From NCBI GenBank assembly GCA_964649815.1, contig CAZYQC010000009.1:17428-81427 (forward strand): a DNA stretch of 64,000 nt. The letters run 5' to 3'. Shown here one piece after another: positions 63,131-64,000 of the stretch. The stretch's first letter is position 1, and each line of letters begins with the position of its first letter. Below the pieces are notes generated by a model. It did not search any database. It worked only from the letters and a program-made list of their open reading frames with translations, and was not told the origin of the DNA. This DNA is from G013214665 sp964649815 (GTDB lineage: Bacteria; Pseudomonadota; Alphaproteobacteria; Rhodobacterales; Rhodobacteraceae). Made by a program: the position numbers and the translations under genes.

Positions 63131-63571
63131 ATGTTCAAGCACGGTAAGACAGCACTCTTGGCTACTCTTTTGATCCCTGGGGCGGCGTTCGCTCAGTTCA
63201 ATGCTGGGGATCATTTAGGAACAACAGAAACGGCCATCCGGGCCGCTCTGGCCGCCCAGGGATATGCCGCCTCGCGCTTTGAATTCGAAGACGACGAGAT
63301 CGAAGTTGAGGCAACTCAGGCAGGTCGGTTGTTCGAATTCGAAGTGTCTCCTGAAAGCGGTCTTGTCCTCGCTTCTTATGAAGAGGACGGGGAAGACGAT
63401 GATGATGATGACGATGACGACGACGATGATGAAGAAGACGAAGATGAGGCCGAAGAGGCCAGCGATGATGATGACGACGAAGATGACAGTGAAGACGGCG
63501 AAGAAGACGATGACGACGGTGATGATGACGATGACGAAGATGGTGAGGACGACGACGAAGACGACGACTAA
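63131..63571 (+). CDS. Exported PepSY-like protein with a polyacidic tail
   Basis: 146-residue protein: signal peptide (MFKHGKTALLATLLIPGAAFA), a short PepSY-like region (residues about 35-80: AIRAALAAQGYAASRFEFED) and a C-terminal ~60 residues almost entirely Asp/Glu. The tail is encoded by near-perfect GAY/GAR codons and could bind Ca2+ or other cations in the periplasm (inference). AAAGGAAA precedes the ATG. It may be co-transcribed with the next gene. Confidence 0.82.
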   Translation: MFKHGKTALLATLLIPGAAFAQFNAGDHLGTTETAIRAALAAQGYAASRFEFEDDEIEVEATQAGRLFEFEVSPESGLVLASYEEDGEDDDDDDDDDDDDEEDEDEAEEASDDDDDEDDSEDGEEDDDDGDDDDDEDGEDDDEDDD

Positions 63572-63580
63572 ACTTTTTGC

Positions 63581-63606
63581 GGTGCGCCCTCTATTGTGGG
63601 CGCACC
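63581..63606 (+). terminator. Hairpin after the polyacidic-protein gene
   Basis: GGTGCGCCC (63581-63589), 8-base loop, GGGCGCACC (63598-63606). T tract precedes rather than follows it, so termination is uncertain; it may be an attenuator between the two genes. Confidence 0.5.
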
Positions 63607-63630
63607 CCCAACCTAGGTGAAGGACCTGCT

Positions 63631-64000
63631 ATGTCTCGCGCTGCTGTCTTGTGGTCATTGTTTGCTCTGCAGGCGATATGCTGCGGCTATTTTCTGATGG
63701 ACATCACCTGGGATTTGGTTTGGCCCACCGCCTACAACGCTTTTGCCGAAAGCGATGTGTTGGAGGCGTTGGTGACCATCGCCCTGTTTTTCGGGCTGGC
63801 TTTCACGGGCAATGAATTGCGTCTCATCCTGTCGCGCCAAAACCAGCTTGAAGATCAAATCAAAGTCGCCTCGGGCGCGTTTAACGAAGTGATGGAGGCG
63901 CGCTTCAAGGCATGGGCGCTGACAAGCGCAGAACGCGAGATCGCGATTCTGGCGATCAAGGGTTTTTCCATCGCCGAGATGGCCGACTTGCGCGAGACCA
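63631..64000 (+). CDS. Membrane-anchored LuxR-type regulator, C-terminus beyond window
   Basis: The visible 123 residues contain two N-terminal membrane helices (about 5-24 and 45-62), a short coiled segment and the start of a LuxR helix-turn-helix (ALTSAEREIAILAIKGFSIAEM). The recognition helix lies past the window end. Direct membrane anchoring of a LuxR output domain is unusual but known. Likely operon partner of the polyacidic protein. Confidence 0.8.
   Translation, partial: MSRAAVLWSLFALQAICCGYFLMDITWDLVWPTAYNAFAESDVLEALVTIALFFGLAFTGNELRLILSRQNQLEDQIKVASGAFNEVMEARFKAWALTSAEREIAILAIKGFSIAEMADLRET

Noticed and set aside
1..64000. tRNA or rRNA genes
   Set aside because: I saw no cloverleaf-like or rRNA sequence; a tRNA scan would be needed to be certain.

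Overview
The window carries an almost complete aerobic anoxygenic photosynthesis gene cluster (PGC) from a Rhodobacterales (Roseobacter-group) alphaproteobacterium. The evidence is the gene order (bchFNBHLM-lhaA-puhABC, bchODI-crtA/crtIB-tspO, crtCDEF-bchCXYZ-pufQBALM), the spheroidene-type carotenoid genes, AcsF as the cyclase, the PpsR/PpaA regulators and the high GC content. A plasmid-type replication and partition module (DnaA-like initiator, ParA, ParB and eight copies of a 16-bp palindrome) lies inside the cluster, so the PGC is probably on a plasmid or chromid. This resembles the extrachromosomal PGCs known from Roseobacter litoralis and Sulfitobacter guttiformis.

Layout. 1-3730 (minus): a partial GDSL esterase, then glpK and glpD. 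4067-10260 (minus): bchG-bch2-bchP-idi and the regulators ppaA-ppsR. 10562-26682 (plus): bchF-N-B-H-L-M-lhaA-puhA-B-C-small ORF-acsF, a 126-bp tandem repeat with a sequencing gap, then puhE-hemA. 26789-30002: pseudoazurin, an unknown membrane-anchored protein, a class III cyclase and the DnaA-like initiator. 30003-32833: putative origin and parAB. 32924-37216 (minus): crtA-bchI-bchD-bchO. 37317-42371 (plus): crtI-crtB-tspO, then an inserted sulfotransferase and a small unknown gene. 42372-44806 (minus): crtD-crtC. 44899-55429 (plus): crtE-crtF, bchC-X-Y-Z, pufQ-B-A-L-M-X. 55662-57581: dxs. 57603-64000: non-photosynthetic genes (hydrolase, P1 peptidase, cyclase-hydrolase fusion, SDR-cupin-EamA operon, a very acidic PepSY-like protein, a partial membrane LuxR regulator).

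How it works together. Dxs and Idi supply isoprenoid precursors. CrtE/B/I/C/D/F/A make spheroidene or spheroidenone. HemA starts tetrapyrrole synthesis. BchHDI, BchM, AcsF, BchNBL, BchXYZ, BchF, BchC, BchG and BchP make bacteriochlorophyll a. PuhA and PufLM form the reaction centre, PufBA form LH1, and LhaA, PuhB, PuhC, PuhE, PufQ and PufX serve assembly. Nine TGT-N12-ACA sites, mostly paired, stand in front of the main operons and fit repression by the locally encoded PpsR. PufX replaces the tetrahaem cytochrome PufC, and a pseudoazurin gene follows hemA.

The most unusual features are the partition palindromes embedded in bchO and bchD codons, the initiator/cyclase operon, and three repeat families that have entered the ends of bchN, bchY and puhE and the bchY-bchZ junction.
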